From Salinarchaeum sp. IM2453 (lineage in GTDB: Archaea; Halobacteriota; Halobacteria; Halobacteriales; Salinarchaeaceae): a DNA stretch of 64,000 bases. The stretch covers positions 623,226 to 687,225 of the forward strand of contig NZ_CP081183.1 of assembly GCF_019693215.1 (NCBI RefSeq). The letters are read 5' to 3'. Below the pieces are notes generated by a model. The model had not been told where the DNA came from and did not search any database. It saw only the letters and a list, made by a program, of their open reading frames with translations. The first letter of the stretch is position 1; each line of letters begins with the position of its first letter. Shown here piece after piece: positions 44,468 through 52,630 of the stretch. Made by a program: the position numbers and the translations under genes.

Positions 44468-44812
44468 TTATCGGATTGGTTTGGGGAAGTCTTCGTTCTC
44501 ACCGGGACAGCCTTCGGTGATATTGGCTTTCTGGTGATGGCATTTGTCGGATTGACTGTGACCTTGGTTTACGGGTTTCTCCTTGAGGAACTGTACGGCT
44601 ACACGCCAGGGAAATACCTGCTCGGACTAGTCGTTATCAAGTCCGACGGCTCAAACTGTACAATCGGCGCGTCAATAGTCCGGAACCTGTTATGGATCGT
44701 TGACGCACTCCCGACATTCAACCTCGTCGCAATGGTATTGATATTGCTGACGGACGACAACCAACGGGTCGGCGACCTCGTTGCAGATACAGTCGTCGTC
44801 AGACAACAGTAA
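44468..44812 (+). pseudogene. RDD-family membrane protein, 5'-truncated
   Basis: The frame from about 44468 reads LSDWFGEVFVLTGTAFGDIG, then FLVMAFVGLTVTLVYGFLLE, GYTPGKYLLGLVVIKSDG and DDNQRVGDLVADTVVV. This is the core of an RDD domain: two membrane helices, the GKYLLGL loop and the terminal QRVGDLVADT. The Arg-containing first helix that names the family is missing, and the sequence meets transposase DNA at about 44460. The gene was probably cut by that insertion. GTG at 44534 could still start a 92-aa product. Confidence 0.65.
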
Positions 44813-44865
44813 TCGGATCGGGATCTGTTTGCCCTGTACTGATCAGATTGACAGTATAAGCCAGA

Positions 44866-45480
44866 TCATTTCGGTGGAAGGGCGTCATCATATTCGCCGT
44901 CAAGGATTTCGGAACAATCAACGGGAATGCTGGTCCACGCGCTCTTCACAACCTCGTACCCGGTCCACCCTTCCGTCCGAATCATCTCCACGGTCGCCTC
45001 GCAGAATTCAGGCTTTGCGATGAGGTTGTTATCAAGCAGGATGTAGAGGAGATACGGTGGCCCCACAACGTCGATGTCGTACCCGTTGTCATCGATGAGA
45101 CGCCGAATTGACCGTCTCGCAGCAGAGTCAAGAATCGATACAATCTGATACGACGAACCGTGTTCGGAAAGTTCCTGCTTGAGCGATTGCTCGCCTGCAT
45201 CTGGTCCATGCGGGCGGGGAACGACAGTGACGCACGACCACGACGACGAATCCGCGTCTAGATGTTCAAGAACACGTTGGCTTCCTTGCTTCAAATAGTG
45301 TTCACGGCTGCCCTCAGGCGGGTATTTGTTCGAGTTGACATGGTTCTGAAGTTCGTGCTTGCAGACGTTTGTCGTTGTGAGGTGAATCGCGTCTTTCAGC
45401 AGTTCCCACTGAGTGGTGTTTGCAACCGCGATTAAGGAACTCGTGTCAGCTAGTATCGGGTAGCGAGCATCACTCGCCAT
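44866..45480 (-). CDS. PIN-domain-like protein, probable toxin of a TA pair
   Basis: 204 aa. The N-terminus has ILADTSSLIAVANT, the first acidic motif of PIN-type RNases, and later SLKQELSEHG and SILDSAARRSIRRLID carry further acidic residues. The C-terminal GPPYLLYILLDNNLI is a hydrophobic helix. Its start (45478-45480) overlaps the end of the upstream small gene, the usual antitoxin-toxin arrangement. Longer than most VapC (about 130 aa), so the fold assignment is moderate. It lies in the accessory island between RDD/transposase debris and the IS607 element. Confidence 0.6.
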   Translation of the reverse strand: MASDARYPILADTSSLIAVANTTQWELLKDAIHLTTTNVCKHELQNHVNSNKYPPEGSREHYLKQGSQRVLEHLDADSSSWSCVTVVPRPHGPDAGEQSLKQELSEHGSSYQIVSILDSAARRSIRRLIDDNGYDIDVVGPPYLLYILLDNNLIAKPEFCEATVEMIRTEGWTGYEVVKSAWTSIPVDCSEILDGEYDDALPPK

Positions 45481-45796
45481 CGCTGCCCATCAAGAATTCA
45501 GACGTGTCTCGTTCCATAGCCGCCTCGAACGACTCTTTCTCCTCTTCCATCCTATCGAGTTTCTCACCGAGAAGGACACGGGCCACGTCCTCACCGATCT
45601 CACCACGACTGTATCGTTCGTACACCGCAATCTTGTCTTGTTCATCTAATGACTGCCGGAGCATTTCGACCAGGCCGACGCGGGCGAGTTCGCTCACGTT
45701 GACGCCACCGATGTGAATCTCATCAAGCAGCTCCGCAGCCTCTTTTTCGGCTCCGGCACGGAACTGAATCGTCTTGTCATAGCTTGATCCGCTCAT
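45470..45796 (-). CDS. Probable antitoxin paired with the PIN-like protein
   Basis: About 108 aa from ATG 45794-45796 (MSGSSYDKTIQFRAGAEKEA); an upstream start would add nine residues. The N-terminus suggests a small DNA-binding fold followed by a helical stretch (VSELARVGLVEMLRQSLDE). The C-terminus (EEEKESFEAAMERDTSEFLM) is an acidic helix typical of segments that wrap a toxin. The stop overlaps the PIN-like gene by 11 bp, so the two are translationally coupled. Confidence 0.6.
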   Translation of the reverse strand: MSGSSYDKTIQFRAGAEKEAAELLDEIHIGGVNVSELARVGLVEMLRQSLDEQDKIAVYERYSRGEIGEDVARVLLGEKLDRMEEEKESFEAAMERDTSEFLMGSDGE

Positions 45797-45902
45797 ATAT
45801 TGGTGTTCGACGTGGAGAGGCATACATGTTATGACGCGTACTTACTTGTCATTACAAGTGGCCAAGAACGTAGCACTACCAGACAGGTCACCGTTCCAAT
45901 TT

Positions 45903-47675
45903 TCAGTAGCTTTCAGTAGTACACCGTAAGAAACGGGTACACTGTTGGACGACTGGGCCACGTCCATCACTACCATCCGCATTCGACTCGGGCAAGGCGA
46001 CAGCGGGCGCTATGACAGCCGACCCACCACCAGTGGTCGCCTCTGCCTGATCGGGTTCGTAGGCAAGAACGCCACGCCCGAATGTGAGCCGCGTGCCAGC
46101 GTCAGAAGCGAGTTCTGACGAGGATCGCAGTCCATCGGACTGCTCACCAGCGGAACGGCCAGCTAGCACGATTTCAGAATCCCCCGTGTAGGAGGACGTG
46201 AAACCGTGGTCTAGCCCGTCCGTCTCGCTGAAGAACACGCGAGCCACGTTCAGCGCCCCGATGTAATCCCGGTCGCCTTCGAACCCACACCGGGTGTTGT
46301 CACACCGGAAGTGTCCGCCCCACCACTGTTCTTTCTGGTGGTCGGGCGATTTGCAGGTGTGGCCGGTTGAGCCACACCGGGGACACGACCGGCTCGTCCC
46401 CTGTGGATAGACTCGTTCAACAGTGAGGCCGGCACACTCTGCCCGGTATTCGATTTTTTCGATGATGTCCCGCCGCGCCCACGATGACAATTCCCACGAC
46501 AACGTGCCTTCGTCGCTCGGCGGGGAGAGCGACCGCAAGTCCTCGTGAACGATGGCGTCTACGTCGTAGGCGAGTGCAAGTGCGAGGACTTGGTTGGCTA
46601 CGTCGTGTGTTAGTTGCTCGCGCTTGTGCTGGATCTTGCTGTTCACTCGCTCGTACTCACTGTGGATATGAGCGAACTCGTCAGTATGCGAGCGACCGTC
46701 ACGGCGCAACGTGGCAAGGCGGTCGTTCAGGCGGGTGCGTTCGCGGTGCAGTCGTCGCATCTTCTCGCGGTCTGTGAACTGGATGAACTGTGGCGTGGAT
46801 CGTTGCTCACCATCGTCTGTGGCCACCACGGCAGTCATGTCTTTTCGCATCCCGGCGTCGAGCGCCAGTACACAGTCTGTGCCGTCAGCCGTCTCCGCGT
46901 GTTCGACTTCGACGGGAAAGGAGAGTTCGTAATAGGTGTCACCGGTCTTTCGACGGGAGGGCTGAAACTCGGGAGCCGAGAGATCGCCGTGAGCGAGGAG
47001 GTCATGAAACGCTTCGTAGCCGTCACGCTCGTACTCTGTCCACGACCAGTCACCTCGTGTCTCCGGCGACAGCGTGTCCGGTGTCTTGAGGCGAATGGTC
47101 AGCGTCTCACTGTCGGCGTCATACTGGTATTTGACGGCTTGGCCGCTGGTTGGGCCGTCGTCCGCAGAGAACGGCAAGACGCCGCTATCGTACTCTGGAC
47201 AGTCCTGCATTTCGAAATACGTGGCAGGATACGTGCCATGACGGTCGTAGTAGCTGTTGAGTTGGTCGATGAGGATGTCCACGTATCCCGACGAGAGGTA
47301 GTCACCGTCATCCCAGAGTTGTTCTTTGATGCGACGACGGTGGATACGTCGGATTTTATGGTCGGGCAACACGCTCTGGATGGACTGAAAGGCGTCTCGG
47401 CGGTCGGCGTGGCTTCGGAGCGTTTCACCGACTTTCTGCAAGATGCACCGTCGAAACCGCGAGGGGAGATACAGGTCGAGTGCTTCGAACGGTTCGTGTT
47501 CATCGAAATATTTCCACGCCTGATGCGATGCGTCAGCAATCCCGTTCACCTGGACTGGAGTCCAGTGGTCTTCGAGGACATGGTTGGCGACACGACGGGT
47601 GAGTGCTGCCAGTCGCTCGAATCGGTTGTCCTCCTCGTCTGGCAAGCGAATTGGGAGTGAAAGGTGGTCACTCAT
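45903..47675 (-). CDS. tnpB: TnpB, RNA-guided nuclease of the IS607-type element
   Basis: 590 aa. The RuvC triad is intact: Asp in VLALDAGMRKDMTAV, Glu in DAIVHEDLRSL, Asp in FEGDRDYIGALN. A zinc finger (CPRCG and CDNTRCG) lies between. About 100 residues beyond the last motif form an Ala/Gly/Ser-rich tail not typical of TnpB, probably reading into element-end sequence. Its ATG overlaps the tnpA stop by 8 bp. Base composition appears higher in G+C than the surroundings, suggesting recent arrival from a G+C-rich relative. Expected to cut targets with a guide RNA from the element 3' end. Confidence 0.9.
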   Translation of the reverse strand: MSDHLSLPIRLPDEEDNRFERLAALTRRVANHVLEDHWTPVQVNGIADASHQAWKYFDEHEPFEALDLYLPSRFRRCILQKVGETLRSHADRRDAFQSIQSVLPDHKIRRIHRRRIKEQLWDDGDYLSSGYVDILIDQLNSYYDRHGTYPATYFEMQDCPEYDSGVLPFSADDGPTSGQAVKYQYDADSETLTIRLKTPDTLSPETRGDWSWTEYERDGYEAFHDLLAHGDLSAPEFQPSRRKTGDTYYELSFPVEVEHAETADGTDCVLALDAGMRKDMTAVVATDDGEQRSTPQFIQFTDREKMRRLHRERTRLNDRLATLRRDGRSHTDEFAHIHSEYERVNSKIQHKREQLTHDVANQVLALALAYDVDAIVHEDLRSLSPPSDEGTLSWELSSWARRDIIEKIEYRAECAGLTVERVYPQGTSRSCPRCGSTGHTCKSPDHQKEQWWGGHFRCDNTRCGFEGDRDYIGALNVARVFFSETDGLDHGFTSSYTGDSEIVLAGRSAGEQSDGLRSSSELASDAGTRLTFGRGVLAYEPDQAEATTGGGSAVIAPAVALPESNADGSDGRGPVVQQCTRFLRCTTESY

Positions 47676-48294
47676 CGGGTTTCACCTCAGATTCGACGGT
47701 GTTGACAACCTGTTTCTTTTTCGAGGAGCGCATCCCGTAGAGTTTGCCGCTGAAGCTGGCGACGAGCTTGATGAGGTCGTCGACGAGTTCTTCCTGTGCT
47801 GATTTGTCCGTCTCGTCTTCGATGACGGTGACGGTGACACCGTAGCAGTCGAAATACCGTTCGAGATACGAGAAGCCAAAGCGAGTAAGTCTATCTTCGT
47901 AGGTGACGAGAATGCGTCCGTAGTCGGCTTCTTGTACGTCATCAAGGAGCGAGTCGAGTCCACGACGGTCTTCGTTGAGGCCACTTCCAACGTCGGTATA
48001 GGTGTTTTCGACGCTCCATCCGTGGTCGTGAGCGTATTCTGTGAGTCGGTCGAGTTGGCGGTCGAGGTCGCCGTTGTCTTTCTGGCCGTGGCTTGAGACG
48101 CGGGCGTAGAGGGCAACACGGTCTGTCGGACGAGTATCGCCAGCAAGTCGGCGAAGTTCTCGATGTGGTATTCGTCGTTCACCGCCGGGTGTTCGGGTGT
48201 AGTTGAGATCGTCGTTGCGACACCAACGTTTGACGGTCTGTGGGTGGACACCGAGTTCGTCCGCGAACTCGCCAATCGAGTACGACCGTGGCAT
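47668..48294 (-). CDS. tnpA: Serine recombinase TnpA of the IS607-type element
   Basis: About 208 aa from ATG 48292-48294 (MPRSYSIGEFADELGVHPQT); the open frame extends 25 residues further but the MerR-like start is canonical. The N-terminal MerR-type HTH (VHPQTVKRWCRNDDLNYTRT) precedes a resolvase domain: YARVSSHGQ with the catalytic Ser, then GSGLNEDRRGL and YEDRLTRFGF. In IS607 elements the DNA-binding domain is N-terminal to the catalytic one, as here. It moves the element through a circular intermediate with little target specificity. Looks functional. Confidence 0.93.
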   Translation of the reverse strand: MPRSYSIGEFADELGVHPQTVKRWCRNDDLNYTRTPGGERRIPHRELRRLAGDTRPTDRVALYARVSSHGQKDNGDLDRQLDRLTEYAHDHGWSVENTYTDVGSGLNEDRRGLDSLLDDVQEADYGRILVTYEDRLTRFGFSYLERYFDCYGVTVTVIEDETDKSAQEELVDDLIKLVASFSGKLYGMRSSKKKQVVNTVESEVKPDE

Positions 48295-48599
48295 CCTGAT
48301 GTTACTGTTTACTACTGGTGAATACTTATAGGTACTGAATTCTGTAACAGTTACACAACCCTCTTTCAAGGGATGCGATATGAGTTAGGAACCGCGCAGA
48401 TGGGTTTAACCCCTTGCAGGCTAAGTCCCCGTCCAAGTCATCAGTGATGGGCGATGGGCTACGGGTTAACCCAGCAATATCCACGGTATACTACCGAGGA
48501 GGTGCTTCGACATGCATCACACGACACATAGTCATCTCGGTCTATAGAGTTGCGCGTTACTTCACGCTTTTGTCAGTTCAAACAATAGGCACCTATAAT
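48295..48599. other. Gene-free DNA between IS607 tnpA and the DoxX-like gene
   Basis: About 300 bp. The left IS607 end must lie in the first part (around 48295-48420). The remainder precedes the DoxX-like gene and contains no convincing coding frame; an in-frame extension of that gene to 48414 has poor composition. No terminator or operator is clear. Confidence 0.4.
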
Positions 48600-49067
48600 A
48601 TGGATGGAACCAGACTGGACGCAATCTGGCGAAGCAGTGGCCGGTTGGACAGTATTGATCAACGGATCACACATTGGATGAGCCAGCGAGGAATAACTGT
48701 ATTACGGGGATCAATTGCGGTTATTTTCATCTGGTTTGGAGGCCTCAAAGTCATCAATGAAAGTCCAGCAACAGGACTTGTCGAACAAACAGTATTCTTT
48801 CTGCCGCCAGAGGTATTTATTCCGATTCTTGGGATATGGGAAGTTGCAATTGGACTCTGTTTCTTGTACAAGCCATTAATTCGAGTCGGGATTGCATTGT
48901 TATTTCTGCAGATGCCTGGGACGTTCCTGCCAATTGTCGTATTGCCGGGAGAGGTCTTCACACAATTCCCGTACGGGCTCACAATGGAAGGGCAGTATAT
49001 CTTCAAAAACCTCGCGATCATTGGGGCAGCATTGGTGATCGGGGCGACGGTTAGGGAAAAAGACTGA
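48600..49067 (+). CDS. DoxX-like integral membrane protein
   Basis: About 155 aa from ATG 48600 (MDGTRLDAIWRSSG). Four hydrophobic helices follow: ITVLRGSIAVIFIWFGGLKV, FIPILGIWEVAIGLCFLY, IRVGIALLFLQMPGTFLPI and FKNLAIIGAALVIGATV. The first helix, with WFGGLKV followed by a short loop, and the GxWE in the second are DoxX/DUF417-like. Such proteins are linked to thiol/redox or quinone chemistry in some bacteria, but no role is known here. The downstream aspS gene is in the same direction. Confidence 0.65.
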   Translation: MDGTRLDAIWRSSGRLDSIDQRITHWMSQRGITVLRGSIAVIFIWFGGLKVINESPATGLVEQTVFFLPPEVFIPILGIWEVAIGLCFLYKPLIRVGIALLFLQMPGTFLPIVVLPGEVFTQFPYGLTMEGQYIFKNLAIIGAALVIGATVREKD

Positions 49068-49172
49068 TGAAGAGACTGAGAGCACAGGTTGAACAGTCCC
49101 GGTTTTGGCTCAGTTATAGAGGAAACAACTGGAAACGGCGACTTTTTACAACAGCGAAGCCCATATTGGAGT

Positions 49173-50471
49173 ATGGACGAGCGTACATATACGGCAGATG
49201 TCGAGCCGGGAACGACGGTAACAGTTGCTGGCTGGGCACATGAGATCCGTGATCTTGGTGGCATTGCATTTCTAATTGTTCGGGACACAACGGGACAAAT
49301 TCAAGTCAAATTCGAAAAAGATGAGATGGACGACGAGCTCGTTGAAACCGGAACCGATGTCACACGGGAGAGTGTTGTGCAGGTTTCAGGGAAAGCTGAG
49401 GAAGAGCCTCGAGCACCGACAGGTGTTGAAGTTGTTCCAGAGGAGGTTGAGGTTATTGCTGAAGCAGACCCAGAGCTACCACTTGACCCGTCTGGGAAGG
49501 TTGACTCTGATCTCTCAACGAGACTCGATAATCGAACGCTTGATACACGAAAACCAGAGGTACAGGCCGTATTTGAAATCCGGTCTGCTGTGCTCGGCGC
49601 AGTTCGAGAGCAGTTCCGCGAACTAAAGTGTACAGAAATCACTACACCGAAGATTGTCGCTACAGGAACAGAAGGTGGTACTGAGCTGTTCCCGATTACA
49701 TACTTCGGTGAGGAAGCGTTCATGAACCAGAGCCCACAACTGTTCAAACAGCTGTGTGCTGGCGGTGGGTTCGAGCGTGTCTTCGAGATTGGTCCAATTT
49801 TCCGTGCGGAAGAACACAACACACCTCGTCACCTGAATGAGGCAACATCGATTGACTTTGAGGGCGCATTCTGTGGCGCAGACGAGGCAATGGATGTCGC
49901 AGAAGAGATTATCATCGCAGCATATGAGGCAGTAGACTCCCAATGCAGTGATGAACTGGAAGCACTGGGCATTGCAGACGAGTTTACCGTACCAGAATCC
50001 GGGTTCCCACGACTAACCTACGAAGAGGCAATTGAGAAGGTAAATGCAACGGGCGAACTCGACGATGTGCTTGTCTGGGGCGATGACCTATCGACAGAAG
50101 CAGAACGTGCACTGGGTGAAGTCGTTGGTGAACACTACTTCATCACAGAATGGCCAAGCGAGATCAAGCCATTCTACATTATGGATGAAAGTGACGATAT
50201 TTCGACCGGCTTCGACATGATGCATCCATCGATGGAACTGGTCTCAGGTGGCCAGCGTGAGCATCGATACGAACAGCTGGTAGAAGGCTTCAGACAACAG
50301 GGACTTGATCCAGAGGAGTTCGATTACTACACGAAGATGTTCAAATACGGCATGCCGCCACATGCTGGGTTTGGTATGGGAGCCGAGCGGTTATTGATGA
50401 CAATGCTTGATCTTGACAACATCCGCGAAGCAGTGCTATTCCCACGAGATCGACAGCGACTGTCACCGTAG
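49173..50471 (+). CDS. aspS: Aspartyl-tRNA synthetase, archaeal type
   Basis: 432 aa from ATG 49173 ([13 protein letters not shown]); a longer frame from 49089 is rejected because the family begins with the anticodon-binding OB fold ([20 protein letters not shown]). The class II core shows motif 2 ([21 protein letters not shown]) and motif 3 ([14 protein letters not shown]). Chain length and the lack of the bacterial insertion identify the archaeal AspRS. Haloarchaeal AspRS is known to be non-discriminating, charging tRNA(Asn) too, with GatCAB correcting the product; gatB is at 34041-35519. Confidence 0.95.
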   Translation: MDERTYTADVEPGTTVTVAGWAHEIRDLGGIAFLIVRDTTGQIQVKFEKDEMDDELVETGTDVTRESVVQVSGKAEEEPRAPTGVEVVPEEVEVIAEADPELPLDPSGKVDSDLSTRLDNRTLDTRKPEVQAVFEIRSAVLGAVREQFRELKCTEITTPKIVATGTEGGTELFPITYFGEEAFMNQSPQLFKQLCAGGGFERVFEIGPIFRAEEHNTPRHLNEATSIDFEGAFCGADEAMDVAEEIIIAAYEAVDSQCSDELEALGIADEFTVPESGFPRLTYEEAIEKVNATGELDDVLVWGDDLSTEAERALGEVVGEHYFITEWPSEIKPFYIMDESDDISTGFDMMHPSMELVSGGQREHRYEQLVEGFRQQGLDPEEFDYYTKMFKYGMPPHAGFGMGAERLLMTMLDLDNIREAVLFPRDRQRLSP

Positions 50472-50532
50472 CGACGCCCAAGGCAGGGGAACTGGCAGGA
50501 GAATAATACATTATAACTAAAACACAGTAACT

Positions 50533-51366
50533 ATGGAAGCACATGCAACGGTACCCGGCCACGTAACTGGATTCTTTAGCGTTCATCAGGCATCTCAGCC
50601 AGCAAAGGCCGGGTCACGGGGGGCTGGAATTGCACTTCAGGATGGCGTCACCGTTAGCGCCAAAGAGACGCCATTGGAAAAAGTCAAATTGAACGGACGC
50701 GAGGCAACGATCGAGCCGGTTGAGTACGTGCTTGAAAGGTTTGACTCGACCGTAACAGTTGAGATTGAAACGCAGCTACCAATTGGCTCTGGATTTGGTG
50801 TCTCTGGGGCCGCAGCGTTGGGAACAGCACTTACTGCAGCAACAGTGACAGAGGAATACCAGAGTGAGCAGGAACTGGTTCGACTCTCACATGTAGCTGA
50901 AGTCAAGGCACGGACCGGATTGGGGGATGTCGTAGCTCAGGCACGAGGAGGCGTCCCAGTTCGTATCGAACCGGGAGCAACCGGAATGCTTGACGGCATT
51001 CCTGCAACACAACGGCTTGAATATATCACACTCGGAAACTTGTCAACAGCTGAAATACTGACAGGCGACACAACCACATTGTCACAGGCTGGAGAAAATG
51101 CACTCGATCGATTGCTTGATTCACCGACCATTGAGGAGTTGTTTGAATGCAGCCAAGAGTTTGCACGCGAAGCTGACCTCTATACGCCAACAGTGCAGGA
51201 GGCAATTGAGGCAGTCCATGAGAATGGCGGAACGGCAATGATGTCGATGCTTGGACAGACCGTGATCGCTCTTGATAGGGGGCTCTCAAACGCCGGCTAT
51301 GATCCCGCTGTTACCAAAATTGACCACAGTGGAGCTCGATTGACACAAAAATCGGACGACTTATGA
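50533..51366 (+). CDS. Pantoate kinase (GHMP family)
   Basis: 277 aa. The GHMP ATP-binding loop reads LPIGSGFGVSGAAALGTAL, and the N-terminus ATVPGHVTGFFSVH is typical of archaeal pantoate kinase. RTGLGDVVAQARGG forms a second substrate loop. The enzyme phosphorylates pantoate, the archaeal entry to CoA. It is followed without a gap by the second enzyme of the same route, 4-phosphopantoate-beta-alanine ligase, which makes the assignment firm. Start ATG 50533. Confidence 0.93.
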   Translation: MEAHATVPGHVTGFFSVHQASQPAKAGSRGAGIALQDGVTVSAKETPLEKVKLNGREATIEPVEYVLERFDSTVTVEIETQLPIGSGFGVSGAAALGTALTAATVTEEYQSEQELVRLSHVAEVKARTGLGDVVAQARGGVPVRIEPGATGMLDGIPATQRLEYITLGNLSTAEILTGDTTTLSQAGENALDRLLDSPTIEELFECSQEFAREADLYTPTVQEAIEAVHENGGTAMMSMLGQTVIALDRGLSNAGYDPAVTKIDHSGARLTQKSDDL

Positions 51367-52197
51367 GTGCTGACAGGTGACGTGTCAGGCGTGCACGGGG
51401 AGGATGCAAGCACGAAGAATTCTGCACCGCCAGAAGTAGACAGCGAGGAAGAGATTCCTGAAGACCACCCGCGATATCAGGATTTGATTACGCGGCATCG
51501 AATTGAAGCAGGTGTCGAAAAAGGGATTACACATCTTCAGGGTATGCATGCTGAAGGGCGCGGTAGTGCATTTGATTACTTACTTGGAGAAACAACAATT
51601 CCAACTGCAGATGCAGCCGAAAAAGCCGCTGCTGCACAATTGCTACTAGCTGATCAACCAGTTCTCTCGGTTAATGGGAATGTTGCTGCACTCGTTCCAA
51701 GCGAAATAACCGAGTTGGCAGAGGCGGTCGATGCAGATCTTGAGATAAATCTCTTCAATCGGACCGATGAGCGTCTACAGCGAATTGCGGACCACCTGAA
51801 AGAACATGGAGCCACTGATCTCAAAGGGCTCGATGCCGATGCTAAGATTCCAGAATTAGATCACGGACGGGGATTAGTTGACGAAGATGGTATCTACAGT
51901 GCGGATGTTGTTCTTGTTCCGCTAGAAGATGGGGATCGCGCAGAGGCACTTGACGCAATGGGGAAAACCGAGATTGTTATTGATCTAAATCCACTTTCCC
52001 GCTCACCACAGACAGCAGATATCCCGATTGTTGATAATATCCTCCGAGCAGTGCCAAATATCACAGAACATGCCCAGGACCTTAAGGGTCGCTCCGAGTC
52101 GAATTTACAAGAGATAGTCAATTCCTTCGATCCAGAAAGTCATCTTACAGCAGCAGAAGATCGAATTCGAACCGGAGAATCAAAGCCTGAGAGCTAA
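51367..52197 (+). CDS. 4-phosphopantoate--beta-alanine ligase (archaeal phosphopantothenate synthetase)
   Basis: 276 aa. Conserved blocks: IPEDHPRYQDLITRHRIEAG, GRGSAFDYLLGE, VLSVNGNVAALVPSE, NLFNRTDERLQRIADHLKEH, LDHGRGLVDEDGIY, VDNILRAVPNITE. The family condenses 4-phosphopantoate with beta-alanine, replacing the bacterial PanC/PanK order. The frame starts with GTG at 51367, immediately after the pantoate kinase stop (ttatgagtg). No ATG occurs before residue 60, so a GTG start with translational coupling is likely. Confidence 0.93.
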   Translation: MLTGDVSGVHGEDASTKNSAPPEVDSEEEIPEDHPRYQDLITRHRIEAGVEKGITHLQGMHAEGRGSAFDYLLGETTIPTADAAEKAAAAQLLLADQPVLSVNGNVAALVPSEITELAEAVDADLEINLFNRTDERLQRIADHLKEHGATDLKGLDADAKIPELDHGRGLVDEDGIYSADVVLVPLEDGDRAEALDAMGKTEIVIDLNPLSRSPQTADIPIVDNILRAVPNITEHAQDLKGRSESNLQEIVNSFDPESHLTAAEDRIRTGESKPES

Positions 52198-52207
52198 GAT
52201 CAGCACT

Positions 52208-52333
52208 TGACATCCCTCCCGAAGGAGAATCCAGCAAGCTCTTTTATTGGGCTATTGACGATGTGGCGTCTTTGTTTAGCTAATTTCAGGCGCTAAGCCC
52301 CCGTCCTCAAGGAGCGAGTAGGGCAGGGGTAGT
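52208..52333. repeat. Pair of IS200/IS605-type end hairpins
   Basis: A tgacatccctcccgaaggag hairpin (from 52208) and, 60 bp on, a longer one at 52295-52329 (aagcccccg ... gagtagggcagggg) lie close together. The second is the inverse of the end structures at 15317-15366 and 16822-16876. They may be the two ends of a tiny deletion derivative. The second one codes the tail of the antitoxin-like gene on the opposite strand. Confidence 0.5.
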
Positions 52334-52446
52334 TCACTTCTGTCCACTGCAAGGCGGGTCAGCAGTTCGTCGAACGTCTCATCTGTCCGCTTTACGGCTT
52401 TAAGCTTCCGCTTTGTTTCCTCACTGATTCTAATCGATGTACTCAT
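52276..52446 (-). CDS. VapB-like antitoxin with C-terminus replaced by mobile-element sequence
   Basis: 56 aa from ATG 52444-52446 (MSTSIRISEETKRKLKAVKR). The N-terminal ribbon-helix-helix-like part and DETFDELLTRLAVDR match a common haloarchaeal antitoxin type. The last about 17 residues (PLPYSLLEDGGLAPEIS) are read from the hairpin at 52295-52329, so the original toxin-binding tail is gone. No toxin gene follows. It may still bind DNA as a solitary regulator, or be decaying. Confidence 0.6.
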   Translation of the reverse strand: MSTSIRISEETKRKLKAVKRTDETFDELLTRLAVDRSELPLPYSLLEDGGLAPEIS

Positions 52447-52603
52447 GCCTAATACAATGTATTCGAACATAGTAGGAGTACTGCTGGCCTCCTCAAAACA
52501 GTCGGATCGATTGGCAACTTGCTGGTGCCCTCAGTCGATTATCCATATCCTGATTCGAGGCTCAAAGTCCGCATCGCTAACAAAATCTCGCACAAGTCAT
52601 AAG

Positions 52604-52623
52604 TATTAACAGAAAATATTAAC
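52604..52623 (+). promoter_or_regulatory. Direct repeat TATTAAC upstream of thi4
   Basis: TATTAAC occurs at 52604-52610 and 52617-52623, 13 bp apart start to start, ending 7 bp before the thi4 ATG (52631). One copy could be the TATA element; the pair could also be a regulator site, for example for the ThiR-like protein encoded at 57303-58196. This is a weak inference. Confidence 0.25.
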
Positions 52624-52630
52624 GAGTGGT

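Noticed and set aside
46614-47660. 348-codon plus-strand frame
   Set aside because: It is the antisense of the IS607 tnpB, which has all catalytic motifs; the plus frame has Val/Arg/Cys-rich, non-acidic composition.
48414-48599. N-terminal extension of the DoxX-like gene
   Set aside because: The extra 62 residues are Arg/Tyr/Cys-rich and lack the acidic bias; the ATG at 48600 begins a normal hydrophilic leader before helix 1.
49089-49172. 28-residue N-terminal extension of AspRS
   Set aside because: Family members begin just before the OB fold; ATG at 49173 fits.
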